A stretch of DNA of 34,743 nucleotides from Actinomycetota bacterium (GTDB lineage: Bacteria > Actinomycetota > Thermoleophilia > Gaiellales > Gaiellaceae): assembly GCA_005884945.1 (NCBI GenBank), contig VAYM01000146.1:1-34743 (forward strand), written 5' to 3'. Positions 29,735 to 34,743 of the stretch are shown here, in pieces (position 1 is the stretch's first letter; each line of letters begins with the position of its first letter). Made by a program: the position numbers and the translations under genes. The notes beneath the pieces are model-generated. The model did not search any database and was not told where the DNA came from. It was given only the letters and a program-made list of their open reading frames with translations.

Positions 29735-31502
29735 GCGCGAGGAACGGCAGGTAGTCCGTCAGGTCGGCGACACCCGGCGCCGGCAGCTCGTCGCGCCAGC
29801 AGACGACGTTGCTGAAGGACGCGGACTGCTTCGCCGCGATCCACGTCGGGTACTTCGCCTCGCGCTCCTGCAACGCGATCGCCGCGCGGATCGAAGGACG
29901 CGCACGCGAGAGCGACACCGTGCCGAGCTGTACAGGAGGCCCGAGCGGTCTCACGCGCACGGTCCCGGTCGGCGACCACACCGACGTCCACCTGTTCGCG
30001 GGCAACGCCATCAGCGGACCCGGCGCGTTCGATTCGACGGCGTAGCCGATCTTCCGGCCGCCCAGCCACGGCGCCCGCTTCGCCGCCTGCACCAGGCGTG
30101 CCTGCAGGTCGGAGTACGTCTGCTGGTACTCCGCGACGTCGTCCGCGCCCGGGGCGGGGACGCGGAACTTCGCCGCGAGCTGCGCGCGCCGCAACTCGTC
30201 CTCGATCACGCTCCGCGCGACGGCGAGCGACGAGTGCGCCTCCGCGATCGCAGCGAGATACGCGCGTCGCGAGTACCCGAACCGTGCCGCGATGATCGAC
30301 CGCTCGGCCGCGAGGATCTCCGCGGACGTGACGCGCGTCATCCGCCGCTCGAGCATTCGGGCATACGCGTCCGTGAACGCGAGCTCCGGGTCGCCGGTCA
30401 GCGCCTTGATCGGGTTGATGGAGCTCCACGGCACCGAGCCGACGCCGTCGATGCGGCAGCGAATGTTTCCGGGAAGGCTCAGCTGTCCTTCTGTCAGCGA
30501 CCGGTCGAATCCCTTGCCCGCCGCGCCCGGCCCGTTGCAGAGGCTGCGGTCGCGGGTCCACAGGTAGACGCAGGCCGCGCGCGGCTTGTCCGGGTCGACT
30601 TCCCCGGGAACCGCTTTGTACTCCGCCCAGCCCCACGACCAGATGCCGTTGAACTTCATCTCCTTCGCGACCTGCTTCGCCGCGAGCGCCTGCAGCTTCA
30701 CGACCTCGAACCACGCACGCGCGGGCTCCAGGCCTTCGCGGCCACCCGTTCCCTTCGTCGTCTGGAAGCCGAGGAAGATCCCGATCTTCGAGGTCGGGAT
30801 CCCGATCTGCGTGAAGTCGAGGATCGCGCGCCGGAAGGCGGTGCGAAGCGTGCGGCTGCCGAGCACGGGGCCCTGCTTGGAGATCAGCGGCGCGGGGAAG
30901 TAGACCTCGCGCACGATGCCCGCGACCTGCGCGACTGCGCGCCACCAGTCGCCCGCCTCGCCCGCGGTGTACGGCTTGCTGTTCACGAGCAGCCACGGCT
31001 GTCCGCCGAGGTCGTGAAGACGCGTGAGGAAGCGGAGGACGTTCGCGCGGTACTGCACGTTCGTCGGCGACCACGGTGACGCGAGGCTCGCCCCGTACAG
31101 CTCGTTCTCCGCGATCACGGAGTTCGAGCAGTGCGTCGAGTTCTCGACGTAGATGAAGAACCGGTCGGCGCGCGCGTCGATCGTTGCGGGATCGATCGGC
31201 GCGTTCGGGAGGCCGACTCGGCCTTTCAGGTGCGGGTCGAAGTAGACCGTCGTCCCCCCGTGCGCGCGGATCTGCGCGGGGAGTCCGATGTTCGGGACGG
31301 CGGCGATCGTGCCGGGCTTCGCGAACATGCGCCAGAAGGGGACGTTCCCGTCGGCGTAGTCGAACCAGTACGGCGCGTTGCCGGGCAGCGTGCAGGTGTG
31401 CAGGTCGGCCGGCGGCGTCGTCGGCACAGGATCGGCGCTCGCAAGCGTCGTGCCGACGAGGAGAGCGGCGGCGACCGCCAGCAGGACCCCGGCCAGTCTC
31501 AC
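29724..31502 (-). CDS. Secreted protein of unknown function, 592 residues
   Basis: I do not recognise this family. A signal peptide (MRLAGVLLAVAAALLVGTTL, likely cut near ASA-DP at 24) shows export. The first half (about 40-350) has aromatic-rich stretches (NAPYWFDYADGNVPFWRMFA, then GQPWLLVNSKPYTAGEAGDW and KFNGIWSWGWAEYK) that recall a glycoside-hydrolase-like barrel, but no catalytic motif is certain. About residues 385-480 form a long helical section (SAEILAAERSIIAARFGYSR) reminiscent of SurA-like chaperone helices. Few cysteines are present. The start is GTG 31500-31502 with no ribosome-binding site. It lies behind the rpoC terminator and overlaps the convergent methyltransferase by 11 bp. 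Confidence 0.75.
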   Translation of the reverse strand: MRLAGVLLAVAAALLVGTTLASADPVPTTPPADLHTCTLPGNAPYWFDYADGNVPFWRMFAKPGTIAAVPNIGLPAQIRAHGGTTVYFDPHLKGRVGLPNAPIDPATIDARADRFFIYVENSTHCSNSVIAENELYGASLASPWSPTNVQYRANVLRFLTRLHDLGGQPWLLVNSKPYTAGEAGDWWRAVAQVAGIVREVYFPAPLISKQGPVLGSRTLRTAFRRAILDFTQIGIPTSKIGIFLGFQTTKGTGGREGLEPARAWFEVVKLQALAAKQVAKEMKFNGIWSWGWAEYKAVPGEVDPDKPRAACVYLWTRDRSLCNGPGAAGKGFDRSLTEGQLSLPGNIRCRIDGVGSVPWSSINPIKALTGDPELAFTDAYARMLERRMTRVTSAEILAAERSIIAARFGYSRRAYLAAIAEAHSSLAVARSVIEDELRRAQLAAKFRVPAPGADDVAEYQQTYSDLQARLVQAAKRAPWLGGRKIGYAVESNAPGPLMALPANRWTSVWSPTGTVRVRPLGPPVQLGTVSLSRARPSIRAAIALQEREAKYPTWIAAKQSASFSNVVCWRDELPAPGVADLTDYLPFLALTS

Positions 31503-31518
31503 GGGGAAAACAGTAGCC

Positions 31519-31544
31519 CGGAGGCCGGGCGAACCCGGCCTCCG
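31519..31544 (-). terminator. Intrinsic terminator after rpoC
   Basis: An 11-bp perfect stem, CGGAGGCCGGG with CCCGGCCTCCG, encloses a TTCG tetraloop on the minus strand, 12 bp after the rpoC stop. A TTTT run comes only about 11 nt later, so it may end transcription in an atypical way or protect the 3' end of the mRNA. The sequence is nearly symmetric and can also form on the plus strand. Confidence 0.6.
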
Positions 31545-31556
31545 TTCACAGACTGT

Positions 31557-34743
<3,187 letters not shown>

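Overview
The window is about 35 kb of high-GC bacterial chromosome dominated by one long ribosomal-protein supercluster on the minus strand. Very high GC at third codon positions, frequent GTG/TTG starts, the four-cysteine (zinc-type) S4, S14 and L36, and a methyltransferase and GGDEF protein in a GC-rich actinobacterial style all suggest an Actinomycetota genome. A deep-branching class such as Thermoleophilia/Gaiellales is my inference from protein style; no database was searched.

Layout from left to right. 1-2660: the 3' end of a 3D-domain cell-wall protein, an orphan NarL-type response regulator, a small helical protein of unknown function, and a PBP4-type D,D-carboxypeptidase with a probable near-leaderless transcript. 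2646-6020 (minus): truA, a HAD phosphatase and ligA, tightly packed. 6100-6579 (plus): a stand-alone VIT/MbfA-type membrane protein, divergent from truA across a small region holding GTCAGG inverted repeats.

6623-26801 (minus, read right to left): rpsL-rpsG-fusA-tuf, then rpsJ-rplCDWB-rpsS-rplV-rpsC-rplP-rpmC-rpsQ (S10 block), rplNXE-rpsZ-rpsH-rplFR-rpsE-rpmD-rplO-secY (spc block), adk-map, a probable terminator, and infA-rpmJ-rpsMKD-rpoA-rplQ (alpha block). Most junctions abut or overlap (TAATG, TGATG, ATGA, GTGA), which implies translational coupling. A clear sigma70-like promoter (TTGCGA-17-TACCAT) and a 5' hairpin precede rpsL.

27059-31502 holds four accessory genes between the rpsL promoter and rpoC: a membrane GAF-GGDEF cyclase, a polysaccharide deacetylase of the exosortase-associated style, a SAM methyltransferase that overlaps it by 68 bp, and a convergent 592-aa secreted protein I do not recognise. 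31557-34743 is the 3' part of rpoC, cut by the window edge and followed by a strong terminator hairpin.

The most unusual features are in the translation genes. S7 is 128 aa and lacks exactly the 28-residue beta-hairpin that reaches the E site. S17 has a roughly 100-residue acidic-then-basic N-terminal extension. S3 and L22 have long low-complexity C-terminal tails. A 163-bp structured spacer, which may sequester the rpsE ribosome-binding site, separates rplR from rpsE. A 25-bp perfect palindrome of low GC lies at the 3' end of rplO, just before secY. I saw no tRNA, rRNA, CRISPR array or insertion sequence.
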